Shown piece after piece: positions 43,808 through 56,800 of a DNA stretch of 64,000 nucleotides (the first letter of the stretch is position 1; each line of letters opens with the position of its first letter). Source of the DNA: Rhododendron vialii (lineage: Eukaryota > Streptophyta > Magnoliopsida > Ericales > Ericaceae). The stretch is taken from positions 31,965,001 to 32,029,000 of the forward strand of contig NC_080566.1 of NCBI RefSeq assembly GCF_030253575.1. Direction: 5' to 3'. The notes beneath the pieces were generated by a model. The model was given only the letters and a program-made list of their open reading frames with translations, searched no databases and was not told the DNA's origin. The translations under genes were made by a program, and so were the position numbers.

Positions 43808-46800
43808 TCACTCACTCTCCTCATCACTCTCCTCCAAGCTTAAATGATTAACATTCCTTTCAAGCGGGGGAAGTCCGTCTTCAGAATCAGAACAAGAGCC
43901 CTGGTCTTCACCTCGGGATGCCACGTCTGCTCCTGTTGTTCCACAAACGTGAAAATTAAATCATACCAGGAGAGTCCCATGGGCCATGCAGATGGTGTTA
44001 ATGTTCATTATATTTGTAATTCAGGCGACGATTTTTTTGTTTTGTTTTTGGGATAAATACTTCAGATGACGATATTAACGAGGGAAAAAAAAAGAAAAAG
44101 AATATACTACTTATTGAATGCATTTAAAAGTACATGCCGAATTACAATATTCAGTTCTTAAAACAAAAACATCAAATGCAGGCTGGACTGAGGTAGAGAG
44201 TCCTAATATTGTGCTGCAAAAGTAATGGGAAGAGGAATAAAGCTCCGGACCAAGGAAGTGAGTGATATATCGTTGGAAAACATTCAGAACACAATAAATG
44301 GCCCTTGATTCGGACAAATGGAAAATTGGTGACCCCCAGTTTTGAGATTAGAAGTTGGCTTCAGTAGTCCCAGTAAATGGCTACCAAAAGCAGCTTACAG
44401 CTGCTGAATTGAACTGCAGCTGTAAGCTGCTTTTGGTAACCTCCAACTCTTAACTGGAGGTTTGTCGAGCATATTGGCCGGTGAAAGAGGATATCTTTTC
44501 TTGATAACTAAGAGCATCCACATTATAATAAACAAATTGGTATGAATAAGCAAACTTAACAACAATGCTAAAAAAACACCTCACATTGTAATAAGCAAAG
44601 TTACAAGTCTTTTAGCAAATAATCAAATTCCATCCATTCCATAACCAAACTTAACAACTTTTACCAATAACCAAAACTCAATAATCAAACCCAATAACCA
44701 AACTCAAAACTAAAAAACACCCCACATTAGAATTGTCTCATCGAGACGAATAATTTGGTGTGGTCGAGTGCGTGATTAAAACTCGTTTGCAATTGGACAT
44801 AGGTGCATTGCGTATTGTGGGGTTTTTTTTTATAGGGATGCAAAAATAACCAATGTGGAGGTAAAGTTTGTTAAGTTTGATTATGAACTAAATGGATAAT
44901 CAAATGCTGACGTGGCGCATTTTGGTTATTGAATTTGATTATTCCCATTGCGGATGCTCTAACTACGTACCTTCAGCGGAAGGAACCTTTGTAATCAATT
45001 GAGTCTCCTGGGAAAGCCAAGCATTCTGAACTGAAATAATATCAGCACTATTTTCACACTCTGAATACGCCTTTAAAAGTTCCCTGCCTCGGTTGAATAC
45101 GCCAGCAGTTAATACAGAGAAAAGGTACAAGAATACTTAGTATTATGACACTATGGAGGACATGGACCTCATGCGGAAAAGAATGTGATATAGAGTTCAG
45201 ATAAATAGTCCATCATCTGTAACTCTACTCAAAATGAAGCTATTGTAAATAACCGAACTCGTAAACTCCATTTTCCAGGACAAAGAGAGATTGGTTTTGG
45301 CCTTCTCAATGGGCTCAATTGCTGAAACTGTTTCAATGAATTCCATGTTGCTACTCACAAGCACATGCATACATGCACAAAGCACAATCAACTAAGAATA
45401 GCTCAAACAATGTCCATGATTAAAGAGAACCGAAAAAATACCTGTTTAGGGACAAGAAAGCATGACCCCACTTGAATTTACTTAGCAATAAATTCGCTGT
45501 TTCCTCCTCCCCACTGTAAACAAAAATGGAAACTATGTATTAGTCGTGCTGCCACAAGTTCAACATGGTATGTTACAACTTAGAACTTGGTGAGTGAAAC
45601 TTTGAACTTAGAAGTATACATGTGCAAAGTCCTAAACTATACATTAGTGTCTGGAGTCATACAGGCCTATCCTCCAAAATCAGGACAAAGGGACATTACT
45701 AGACTGTTTACACAAGTCCTTCCTCATCTTCGAGTTAAGATATGCAATATTTCAAGCTTGATAAGGAAACTTCGCTTGGCCAAAAATATTATTATGACAA
45801 AATTGAGGAATCTGTGTCCCTTTCTTTCTAACAAGGCAGTGGAATGAGCCTCTTCAAAAAACTGGAAGTAGCACATAACATATCCGCTGATCAAAAAAAA
45901 AAAAGCACATAACATATCCAACCGATACCATGGTTTGTTATGTGTCAAACACGGATACACCACGTATTTCGAGTAATCCATGTCACATAGCCCATCATCT
46001 GACTGACTGGCCTTAAATAAGGGGTCACAAGTGCTAAGCCAACATGGGATGTGTATTCTTTTCTCCAACAATCACAGATTGATTCATATTTCACAAGAGC
46101 CTAATCAGCAGATTGATTCATATTGCATAGAGGTGGTTTAATTTTGGTACCAGATTAATAAAGCTGCAGACAATGCCTCAACACAAGATAGTTGACATGG
46201 CCGACCGTAATTTACAGGATTCGCTGCTACCAACCATGGTACTGCATTCAAAGAAGATTTGTCAAGTTTCAAGAGAGTCTAGGGAAAAACTAAAGTAACT
46301 GATATATACCAGATCCTGGTTAGCTTTAGCTTATTGACACTTGTGCATTGTGCAGTGACTGTAGCATACTATTAGTGTTTTCATGTGTATATAACCCAGC
46401 CTTACTGCCCAACAAAATCAAAACTCTTACACATTATGCATCCATCCTTAAAAGGGAGCAATACAATATCTATCATTTCAATAATTGGGTCCTGCTTGAA
46501 ACAGTATTTTCTGTTCTTGATTAGATCTATTATAGACAAGATTACAATACTCATTAGGAAAATATGGAACAAGTTTACAACTCTTACAAAATCATTTAAC
46601 CCAAAGAGAGTGTCAATCTTAAATACTACACAGTGGCGGTTAATTTCAAAATTGCCTCCACACGTTGATCTGTTTCAGGTTCAGTTAGTGAGGCAAGTGA
46701 CACAATAAAGATTCAGTTAGTCAATCTGTAAATCTCTCACCATTTACACGTTTAAGAATTTACTAAAACCCATACAAAATCAATAAACCAGATACCATAT

Positions 46801-49800
46801 AAGGCCAAGCTTGGTTTAATATAGGTCAGCCTTTTAGCTCAACAAAATGCATATATAGCACAATGGTAGAGTAAAAAGTAAGACTTGATGTGAAAAAATT
46901 GTTTGAAGTTGCCGATCTAAAATGCTTGTTTGAAGTTCTTACAGAGACGAGGAGCAGCACAACGCAATTTTGTGAACGGTACATCATCCAAGCGAGCCCA
47001 TGAGCAATCAACAACAGCCAACCCTTTCCTTTTCATAAGGATATAATCTTCCTTAGAGACACATTGCTTACCAGCAGGACTGGCAACATGATTATATAAA
47101 AGAGATGTAAATAAGTGTTGTATGGAAGCTATAGATGTAATAATTACGCCCCATAAAATGCTAGTATATGCACATTGTACCTTCCCAATAATCAATTTAT
47201 ACTCATAAATAGAATTGTTAATCTGGGAAGGCGAAAGACATGTACATTCCAATGCGTTTAACTCCTAATCACTAACTATTTTCAGGAGATGTATGATCAG
47301 AAGGTAAACAGGTTCAAAGCGTTCCAGTTTTCTCGAGCTCATAGGGTACAAGTGTGAGCAAGAAAGGTAGGACTAGCATCTGTTAGCTATGGTTCAAATT
47401 CCATAGCAAGTAGAAGTTGATGGAAAATAAAACTTTCAACCAAAATCTTTCACCTACTTTTAGGCTGCATATTTTAGTAGCACTCAAAAGAAATTTTCCT
47501 TTATTCTTTGATAAGCAAGCCCTCGAAGTTATATAATGAAAAGACATGGTAGTTAAAAAAGGGTGCAAATGCAATGCACGAGGCTCCCGCCATTGTAGGT
47601 TCTGGGGAAGGATTGATGTACGCAGCCTTACCCCTTCAAGCAAAGAGGCTATTTCCGCAACTCGAACCCGTGACCTCCAGGTCACATGGTAGTTATTCTT
47701 TTTAATTTTGAACTGTGACGTGGGGGTCAATTGGCAAAGTGGCGAATTGACTTACAGAAGAGAAAGAGGTATATTCTACTAAATGGTCTGAACCCCACCC
47801 CGCAACACCTTTATGTTTAGGGTGACGTACATATAGGATTCTCCATGTCACTACAAGAGGACCACAAACATACGTAGGTAAACAGAGAGAACTTCGATGT
47901 AAGTACCTCAACACAATGCCCCCAAAACCATTAGTGACGCGCAACTCCTGCATGATATTGCCAAATTCATCATTCAGCAAAGTTAGTAATGCTTGAGCAG
48001 TATTCAAATGTGCAGCTCTGTAAGCCTATGAGCAGTATTCAAGCCCAGCCAGCACAAATTTTCAAACTAACTGCAACACTAGTAAGGTTTTTTGAACAGT
48101 CTTAGCACTGGCAAACTTTTATAGTTCCCTCTCAAACGTCAGAAAATCAGTTCCAGATCACAGGAACCATTCACTGGCATCACGAAAAGAGGAGGTAAAC
48201 CACACTTGCCCTTAGGCTAGCAGAGCCACACTAGCTCAGTTATGGAGGCCTGAATGGAAAACAAGACCTATACCTCTACGCCAAATCTCTATTTTTCTCC
48301 CCCAATAGTGTCTAGCCCTCACGAAACACTTGGGCTCATGACGCTTTTCTCTCTCCCCTTTTCATTCACAAATGCCATGAATATTTTGGCCCAGACGATA
48401 CCTGAGTGTGATTATCCAAGCCTGCTCTTCAAACCCAATAGCCAACAAGCAACTGACACATTGCCAACTAAAATTGGCCCCAACGTACATCAACTTGTTT
48501 GGGCCTCTAAACACCCAGTCTAACAATAAAAGGAAAATCTCCGAGGTGAATTTCTGCTTGCTCGTTGAACCACTGCAATCTATCAAATACAAACAGATTG
48601 CTTGTGTACAACACTTCGAGGTAATTGTTGCAGTCTAGTTGACCGCTATTCTAACCATTCATACCTTGTTGCAGTCTAGTTGACCGCTATTCTAACCATT
48701 CATACCAAGACAAGTGGAATTTTCTCTCTTTTTTGAAATGTAAGACAACTCTAGCAGGCAGCATTAATTGTGCGTATGCATAAAAAAAGCTACAATTGAA
48801 ATACAAGTTAAGCGGGTACTCTCTTTCAACAAACCAAATCTTGAAAGCTTGCGTCCAGTGCATTTTTTTGCATCACATTGCCCAAAATCCTGAACCAACA
48901 GAACACACCAACTAGATTCAGATATGTGAATTAAATTTATTTGTGACAGTTTACACAGTTCATGATCCAAGTCGGTGTGTGAATTAGCCCTGCCTGTGAT
49001 GGTACTGAAAGAAATCATTCAATTTCAATTTTTTTTTAACTTGTGTTACTCGTGAACGTGATACTTTAGCGATGAATTTTATGATTTTTGCCAATGCCAA
49101 GAAAAGCTTTTTCATTTTGGACCTCTACAGCATTCACACACTGTTACAACAGCAATGATTATACAACAGCTGAAGCAGACCCCTGGTAGAATTGCCTGGA
49201 ATTTTCTCAAACATAATTTTTTGAAGCATAGAATGAAGGCAAGAATTGCAAATCCAAACAGACGTCTAAAGTACAAGGTAGGATATTAATCCTCACAAAC
49301 CCATTAGGAAAGTACCCAAAAAAAAAAAAAGAGAGAGAAGGCTTTAGCAGCTACGATAACTTTAACCATGCAGAGGGAACACCTCATGTGGGTTGTACTT
49401 GCTAACTGAATAAATCGTCAACAGTTTAACCACCCACAGCTACCCACAGAAGTAGTAAACAATGTCATCGTGCCTAAAAAATTACAGACGCATACCCACA
49501 TCGCTAGCTGAATTTTGGGTACCATTTGCTCTTCTTCAGTCTCTGTAACGATAAGAAACTTGTTACATGTCACAAACAAATAATGCACCCCACTGAAACA
49601 AATTAGATGTCTTTGGAATGCCTAAAAAAGCAACCTCTTCTTTTCTTTCAGAGTCAACATTTGCACCTTGAGCCAAACACTTTTAGTTTTCGTTCATCCC
49701 AAAACACATCTAAAGTAATTGGAAAAGTAAAAATGTGTATATAGCCTAATTGAAAAATGAAGTCCTTTAAATTACAAGCCAAACAAAACCCAAAAAAGGA

Positions 49801-50913
49801 AAGGGGAGGGGGGGTTGGAATTGCGTTTAGTAAGCCTTCAAAACAATTGGTTCTACTTTCTTGATCCGTATCGTCCATTAACCGCAAAAGTTAATAATTC
49901 TGTGGAGGAAGTGAAAACATAAGTTCATTAAAGAACCCAAATACGATTAGAGCATCTCATTTGGCTCCGGAAGTACATCATATGACAGAATGAAAAAAGT
50001 GGGACCTATTTTTCAGTGTCAAAAACGTTTTTTAGTTTAGACTTTAGAAAGTGCATGGGTGCTCCAATGGGTAGATAAAGTAGGCGTTAAGTACATGAAA
50101 ATAAACCTACGTACATTCCTATATACTTTCTTTGGACTTAGGATCCATGTTTGACAGAATGCTAATTATTCTTCTCATACAAGAGCCTCATTTAGAAGCT
50201 ATTTTATGAGCCAACCGAGATGGGCATAGCAAACACCTCTAAAGCTATGTAGGAATCTCCGTGTCCTATGCAAGCACCAGTTATTCGACTTTGGAGGTCA
50301 AAGTAAAACAAAAGTTAGGCTCTAAAAAAATCATGAACCCTATAAAACCTTATCTTAAAAGTACAATTGCACACCTTGAATCACCTAAAATTCATAAAAA
50401 TTAATAATATCATCCATGATTTCATAACTTTTGTAGAGCAATTCATAACATTTGGACATAAATTAATGAAATTCATCTTGAATTCTTGTCTTGATGTTAC
50501 GAATTCTTGAACAAATGTTACGAATTTCGTACAAAAGGTTACGAATTTAAATCATTCAAAGGGTGCATTAGGCATACCATACACACCCAAACATGGGGTG
50601 CATTGTAGCAATTCCCATGAAATACAGAGACAGTGAAAAAGAATTACTAAAAATTTAGGAGGCCGTTATTCTCATATATGGATGTGATTTGTGATGAATT
50701 CTTTACCTGGTTCAATCGGGAGAGACTCTTCGTCATCCCTGTTCAAATAGTCGTCAGTGAGTCGTGACATACAGAGAAGAACATGTGGGTGCGAATACGA
50801 GATTCGGTAGAAAAAAACCCTAGTGAATTTTACCTTTGGAGTTCACGAGTGCGACTAGATTGACCTCGATGTGACTGATTATTTCTGAATTTCTTCGGCT
50901 TGTTGTGACCCAT
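43808..50913 (-). CDS. TSR3: TSR3: 18S rRNA aminocarboxypropyltransferase (~268 aa)
   Basis: Ten exons: 50913-50834, 50738-50707, 49542-49496, 48889 to about 48821, 47947-47907, 47079-46943, 46241-46151, 45513-45442, 45083-44971 and 43932-43808. TSR3 moves the aminocarboxypropyl group of S-adenosylmethionine onto a methylated pseudouridine of 18S rRNA, a late step of small-subunit maturation. The family core is unmistakable: [91 protein letters not shown] and [11 protein letters not shown]. The N-terminus is basic; the C-terminus is acidic ([11 protein letters not shown]). Phases agree at every junction except after exon 4, where the only nearby GT donor is one base out of frame with family expectation. 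It corresponds to Arabidopsis At5g10070 as I recall it. Confidence 0.9.
44330..44462. repeat. Short hairpin in TSR3 intron 9
   Basis: TACCAAAAGCAGCTTACAGC pairs perfectly with GCTGTAAGCTGCTTTTGGTA around a loop of about 17 bases (44382-44440). Weaker outer pairing extends to CCAGTTTTGAGATTAGAAG and CTCTTAACTGGAGG. It is MITE-sized and able to form a small stem-loop RNA. Confidence 0.7.
44512..44959. mobile_element. Tourist-like (PIF/Harbinger) MITE with TAA TSD beside a splice donor
   Basis: The ends GAGCATCCACATT and its mirror AATGGGAATAATC...GCGGATGCTC bound 448 bases. TAA stands immediately outside both ends (44509-44511 and 44960-44962), the 3-bp target preference of PIF/Harbinger. The right end lies only five bases from the intron 9 donor of TSR3 (44965-44970) and 11 bases from exon 9. 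Confidence 0.82.
47556..47683 (-). mobile_element. Au-type SINE with 12-bp TSD in TSR3 intron 5
   Basis: On the minus strand it reads GTGACCTGGAGGTCACGGG, box B GGTTCGAGTTGC, then CCTCTTTGC...GGGGTAAGGCTGCGTACATC and CCCAGAACC...GCGGGAGCCTCGTGCA, the consensus order of the plant Au SINE. It ends in a short T run, as Au elements do. ACATGGTAGTTA stands on both sides (47544-47555 and 47684-47695). The 5' (box A) part is missing, so the copy is truncated. Confidence 0.88.
48625..48706. repeat. 41-bp exact tandem duplication in TSR3 intron 4
   Basis: TTGTTGCAGTCTAGTTGACC and the rest of a 41-base unit ending CATTCATACC occur twice back to back (48625 and 48666). Confidence 0.9.
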
Positions 50914-51169
50914 CTTTTTTTTTGGAGATGAACAGTGGTTTCTACCCAGAACAGTGGTTTCTACCCAGAACAACAACGGCGGAGTGTGATTCTCAGATTC
51001 GTTCTAGGACGGTGTTGCGCGCGGGCAGGGTTTATGTTTCTGCGTTTTCGTTACGCCCTGTTTGTTACTTGGAGGAAAAGGAAAGGGAAAAGGTAGAGAA
51101 GAAATGAATGCGATTTTCCCACTGACTTTGTTTTCGAAGCCTCGCGTTTTCTCAAACCGAAATGCTACT

Positions 51170-51530
51170 CGTACATACAATCTGTGCACAGATTGTGCAC
51201 AGTTTTGTGGTGAGGTCCACCATGAGTCCCACACAAATGATCTGAGCCGTTCATTAAATGTAAAACATTTTTTCAAGGGTTTTTATAAAAAATCAGCTCA
51301 ATCCAATACCTATAAGTGCTTGATCTAATCATCTAACTTTTCATTTCCCGAAAATCTGAATGAAAATATAGATAATTGGATCGAGTACTTATAGGTATTA
51401 GATTGAGCTGATTTTTTACGAAGACTCTCGAAAAAATATTTTACATTTAATGAACGGCTCGAATCATTTGTGTGGGACCCGTGGTGGGCCTCACCACAAA
51501 ATCTGTGCACAATCTGTGTCTGGTACAGCA
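51170..51530. mobile_element. MITE family A, copy 2
   Basis: Inverted-repeat arms with CAATCTGTGCACAGATTGTG, GTGGTGAGGTCCACCATGAG and ATCAGCTCAATCCAATACC, matched by the right-hand arm. It shares the inner block (GGATCGAGTACTTATAGGTAT) with the copy at 52409-52745 and the outline of the copy at 39892-40262. Confidence 0.82.
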
Positions 51531-52408
51531 TGGTTCTTTCTCAAAACGGGGAGGTCAACAGATTGATGCCGTTTGGATCCACCTTGACCTCACTACTGCC
51601 CGTAATATTTAGGAGTAATTATTCAATACTCTCGGAATATATGAACAGTATATATTCTCTTTCCTCGTATAGCATGTGGATCTCACGTGTGCCCTACATG
51701 TTATGTGAGAGGTATACTATTTATATACTCCGGGAGTATTAAATAATTTTTGAATATTCAATCCAAACACATTTAAAGTACTTTTTTAAAAAAAAGGTCA
51801 TTTTAAGTTTTAAAAAAATGATACTTAATAGATCTTACAGAGACCTTTTGAACGGTACAAAAAAATCAATTTATTATTTTTTTATTTAAATATATGAAAT
51901 AAATACTTACAATTTTTTAAGAAGTGTTTGGAACTGGCTCTCAATTAGTTTATGCAGCTTTCAAAATTTAAAATTTGAAAGTTGAACATATTTTCTAATT
52001 TTAAAATCTGGAAAATTGTACATATTTTTTAATTTTAATATCTAAATTTTTTTTGAACCATGTGCAAATTTCAAGACTAGAATTTGACGTCATCCGAACA
52101 AACTACTCAAACCTATTTTTCTATTTGTGGCTTCTCTATGCACTGTTCGGCTCCCAAAACATCATGTCCGCGACACCTTTGATTGATTTTTCATTAAGAG
52201 AGAAATGAGAAATGGAGTAGAGGAGACTAGGATTTATAGCGTAGTAAGAAGACGAAGGGTTGAAGGAAGAAAATTTTATGGATAAAATGTTCATTACACA
52301 TAGGGGTTTTTTTTTGTCTTAATATCTGTTGGTTGTTAATGGGTTGTATTGCGAAAATTATGAGTTGCAAGTAGAATTCACCTCTTAAAAACAATAAGTT
52401 TGTCCACA

Positions 52409-52745
52409 AAGATATTTCTGTGCACAGATTTTATTGTGGCCCCACCACGGGTTTCATACAAATAATTCAAGCCGTTCAATAAATGTAAAATATTTTTTTG
52501 TGGGTCCCTACAAAAAATTAGCCAAATACAATATCAATAAGTACTCAAACGACTTTTCATTATCCGAAGATTTGAATGAAAATTTAGATAATTGGATCGA
52601 GTACTTATAAGTATCTGATTGAGCTGATTTTTTGTTGGGACTCATGAAAAAATATTTTACATTAAATGAACGGCTCAAATCGTTTGTATGGGACCCATAG
52701 TGGATTCCACAACAAAATCTGAGCACAGATTATCTGTGTGGTTAG
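52409..52745. mobile_element. MITE family A, copy 3
   Basis: Arms with CTGTGCACAGATTTTATTGT and ACAAAATCTGAGCACAGATT. The inner block GGATCGAGTACTTATAAGTAT is almost the same as in copy 2, 1.2 kb away. The right end CTGTGTGGTTAGCAG matches the right end of copy 1 (40248-40262). Confidence 0.82.
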
Positions 52746-53706
52746 CAGCCCTGTCTTAAAAACGCAAGGTTTACTTTTAAGCATACACCGTCGTTGCAAT
52801 TTACAACGACCTTGAGTTAGCGTCTTGGAAAACGCTAGGTTGAAGTTCACTGCGTCTTTTTGAGTCTCTTGACTCACCACACCGGCGTCGATTTTCTGGC
52901 CAGTGCTAATGCCACGACTTGTTATGGTTATTGTCTAATCTATCCTTGGTTAGTAGTAAATGGGGAATCTTTCTCGTTCTCTGTCCCAATTCGTTTCAGT
53001 AGATTCTAAAACAACAACTCAATCGTGCCTTCACTTCAATTCAACGCTATCAACACTCGTTTCTTCTTTTCTTCCACCACAACCGTAATCAAATTCATCT
53101 CATCCTCCTCTGTTCTCTCACTAGAAACCCAAATCCCCATCTGATCTCCATTAATTCCTCCGTACATGAATCTGTACCCAAAATCCCTCCGTATACCAAA
53201 TGCATGCATAACATGCCTATTATTCAAAGACCACCGGTAAGTTTTGTCATTTAACACAAAGTGTAACATTTTTCGCAAAATCTCTCTCTCTCTCTCTGCA
53301 TATCAAAATTGGCATGAAATCCAACGCCTTATTTGGTGGTGTCCAGGAATCTGCCTATAAAGAAATTAGAAATTGAATCAGAGTGTACCAACAAGGAGTA
53401 ATTGGAAAGATTGATAGCAAAGGAAAGAGAAGTGGGTTTGCAGGAACATGAGACAAATCAAGTCGTCGAACAGAGAGAGAGAAAGAGAGTTAAGGGTATT
53501 TCTGGAAGACTAGATGAAAATTTGTAAAGTTTCGTGGCATTAAAGGAAATGGTCGTGGCATTAGCAGTGGCCTACAATAAAATGTTTTTTTTTTTTGAAA
53601 GAGGCCTACAATACGTAAAATGTAATGTGGGGAAATTCACAAGGTTCTCCCTCGATCGCCGTAGCTTCAGGGCTCGGGCAGTAAAAGCCTCGATTTATCG
53701 GCAAAA

Positions 53707-53819
53707 CTCTCTCTCTCTCTCTCTCTCCCCTCAACCCTTTCACGAAGCAACAACACCAGAGAATCACTCCCTCGTACCCACAAAAATCTCGCTTCAATCT
53801 TCACTGAATCCCTAACAGC
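53707..53819 (+). promoter_or_regulatory. MIC60 leader with CT repeat
   Basis: A (CT)n tract (53707-53728) followed by a C-rich stretch runs up to the start codon at 53820. CT-rich leaders of this kind are common next to plant transcription starts. No clear TATA box was identified. Confidence 0.5.
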
Positions 53820-56800
53820 ATGTTGCGGAGGTACTGTTATCGTCACATACCCTTAATACAATTGCAATTGTTTTTGTATGAGTGGCATGCGTGTTAGACA
53901 GCCTGCGCTGTCATTCGTTGATCTTCGTTAGGGTTCTGGCATTCTCTATTTGCCCCCATTATGTTTCATGAATTTCTGTTGCAGTGATGAACTATTGGTT
54001 TTCGCAGGTCGATTTTGGAGATATCGTCCCGTCAATCCTTGAGAAGAAATCCTGCTAGGATTGCAGCTCAGGCATGTCACCCTATCTCATCTTTTGGAAG
54101 GACTAATGTGATTTTCTCATGTGTACATAGAACTGCATTTACCATTTTTTTTTTACGGTTGGAAAAAGTGGAGGGGACATGTCTAGTGATCATTATTCTA
54201 TTATATGCAAAGCCGCAAAATAGTGGGACTGATCGCGAGTAAGCAAAAGCTAGACCCTATATGGCCCCAAACCCTAACGAGATGGTGGGCAATTGGCACT
54301 TGATGGTGTAGGACTGCGGGTGCAAACAATCCGAGCCGAGCCGAGCTTTGTAGTATTCGAGCTCGGCTAGTTTGTAAACAAGTTGAGCGCCAAGCACAGT
54401 TCATTTACTAAACAAGCCAAGCCTATCCAAACGAGCTGAGCCGAGTTTTAGAGTGTTGAGCTTAGCTCGTTTGCTACACGAGCTTGAGCTCGGCTCGATA
54501 CTAGCCGACATTCTATGCTAGTTCTTGCTGCTGCTGTTTTTTGTAATTATCTTGTTCTATATGAACACAAGTTTGTACTCCAGATAATACAGAAGCAATC
54601 CTATCGGTCTTGTCACAACGTTTTTTTTATGATCCTATCTTTCTTGTGCAGATACCACCCTATATTTCTTGTAGGAAGCAATACTCTGTTGCATCTGAGC
54701 AAAATGCACCCCAAGGGTCTGGTTCAACAGGCAAGCCACCTGAGTCAGGGAGTTCTTTGCCAAAGATAATCGTTGGAACTCTCACGCTTGGGGCTGTTCT
54801 CATGACAGCTTATCATTTGAATCAGCGATCTATAGAAGGGCGGCGTAGTATTCTTGAGTCGCTTAAAGTTGGCACTAAAGATCCTGTGGAATTGTCAAAG
54901 AGTAATAAAGATTTGAAGGAAGACGGAGTTTTGAGGGACAAAAATGTGATGTCCAGTATTCAAGAGTCAGGTGGAAGTCCAAATATGGAGCCTGCTGGAA
55001 AAGACAATGTAACTCATTCAGATCTCCCTCACCCTGATGATTTGAGTAAACACAAAGAAAGCCAATTTCAGGTAAATGATGAACCTCAATCGACACCTAA
55101 AGAAGATGTAGCACCTGTACAAGAGAAAGAGTTGCCTACAGTGACATCTGATGATGAATCTAAAACTCCCGGAGCATCTCTTGAATCGACGCTTGACATG
55201 AAACCAGAAGTGAAATCTACTATAGAGCAGCATGAGACAGTTGAAAACACACCCATTCTTCCCCAGGGTAACACAGTAGTTGAAGAAAATGAGATGAAAT
55301 CAATATCAATACGGCAACAAACTGCTAAAGACATGCCAGAGGTACAAATCAATCTTTCTCTCTCTTTCTCTCTCTCGCGGCGTAAGTCAGCATTGTTAGT
55401 TGTAGTTAGTGAGGTTTGAACACCTGTGAAATGCATCGTACACGGTGCCTACCACTTAACTACCACTCCACTTGCGGGTATATATTTCTGTCACCAAAGG
55501 TTTAATTCAATGGTGTATTATTTACGGCTATTATTGGGATATTCATTTGCAGGCGCATGGTGATGGTGTGGAACAACCAAAGTCCCTCCTAAATGAATAT
55601 AACTTAGGAGATAAGGTTGAAGAAACCATTTCTACTTTATCTGAAAAACATAAGGTTAGTGGTTTCATTCTTTTGGGAAGATTAATAGGTCATTTTTTAA
55701 AGACCTGCTACCATACCCTACTTTATAGTTTATATGCACCAACTGTTTGATAATTCATGCTTATGTTCCTGGGGTACAAAAGGCTTATGCATCTTTAATT
55801 GTTGGTTTCCTGAAACTGAAGGATTTGGTTGATGCAATTGAAGATTCCAATGATGCTTACTTATCCAAGGATGGAAAACTGGTTGTTGATTTCCTACAAG
55901 CTATTCATGCAGCTGAGAAAAGGCAAGCAGAGTTGGATGCTCATATTTTCGCGGAAGAAAAGAGAAAGATGAAGGTTTGATTGTTGGTTATCTACTTATC
56001 TCTACAAAAAGAAATTTAAATTTTTGACTCTGTAATAATTGGTTTATAGTAAAATTGTCTTTAATGATACAATGGAGGCTTGGACAATCATCTGAGGCAA
56101 CCTCACAATAATTAAAAGATGACCCACACACTCACCAACTGCACCAGTTGAGATGAATTTGCCACCTCCAGATCAGATTCTCAGTTGTAAGAACCTTTCC
56201 TATGCAGTGCAAACTGCAGAAAGAAAGTGACCTTAGAAGGGGCCTTCATGCCCACACCCCTATCCCAAGGGAAAAGAAGCCTAACATAACCCTCCAAAGC
56301 CTCATAAAAATGTTTGGCAGCGAATGGCCCGGACTTAGATATCATCCATCTGATAGCATCCTTTCCATCCTCTGAGGAACAGCATAAAATTTCTCAAGAA
56401 GATGTCATAGCTGCCCCATCTCCCAATCTTTCATCAGTTGGGAACAACATAGGCTTTCAGTATCTCCCTTTGAATTTATGCTCCAATAGTGTAGTTGTGG
56501 GTGGGGCCTTTGTTCTCATCGCATCCCGAAACCTTAACTGCTTGTAGTTGCTTCCTAGTTTGCCCTAAGTGAGCTATATTAGGATAATCCTCATCTAAAC
56601 TCCCCTTTCCGTGGCACAGATGGTGTCAATTGTCACCTCCCGCAATACCCATGAGCTGAACATGTCTTGAGAAAATATTGCTCCACTGCAAGTACCTTTG
56701 TCATGGACTTATGCATAGGATTTTGAAAGGCTTTTGTTTACCATTTTATATACATGTATGTTTTGCGCCAACTTTTCTAGTTTTTTGAAAACCCAAAAAA

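Larger units (their letters stand above)
50914..53706. other. Divergent intergenic region between TSR3 and MIC60
   Basis: Head-to-head spacing of 2.9 kb. It holds two family A MITEs (51170-51530 and 52409-52745), a small tandem repeat at 50935-50971 (AACAGTGGTTTCTACCCAG twice) in the TSR3 upstream region, and a T-run insertion at 53580-53602. No gene. Confidence 0.5.
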
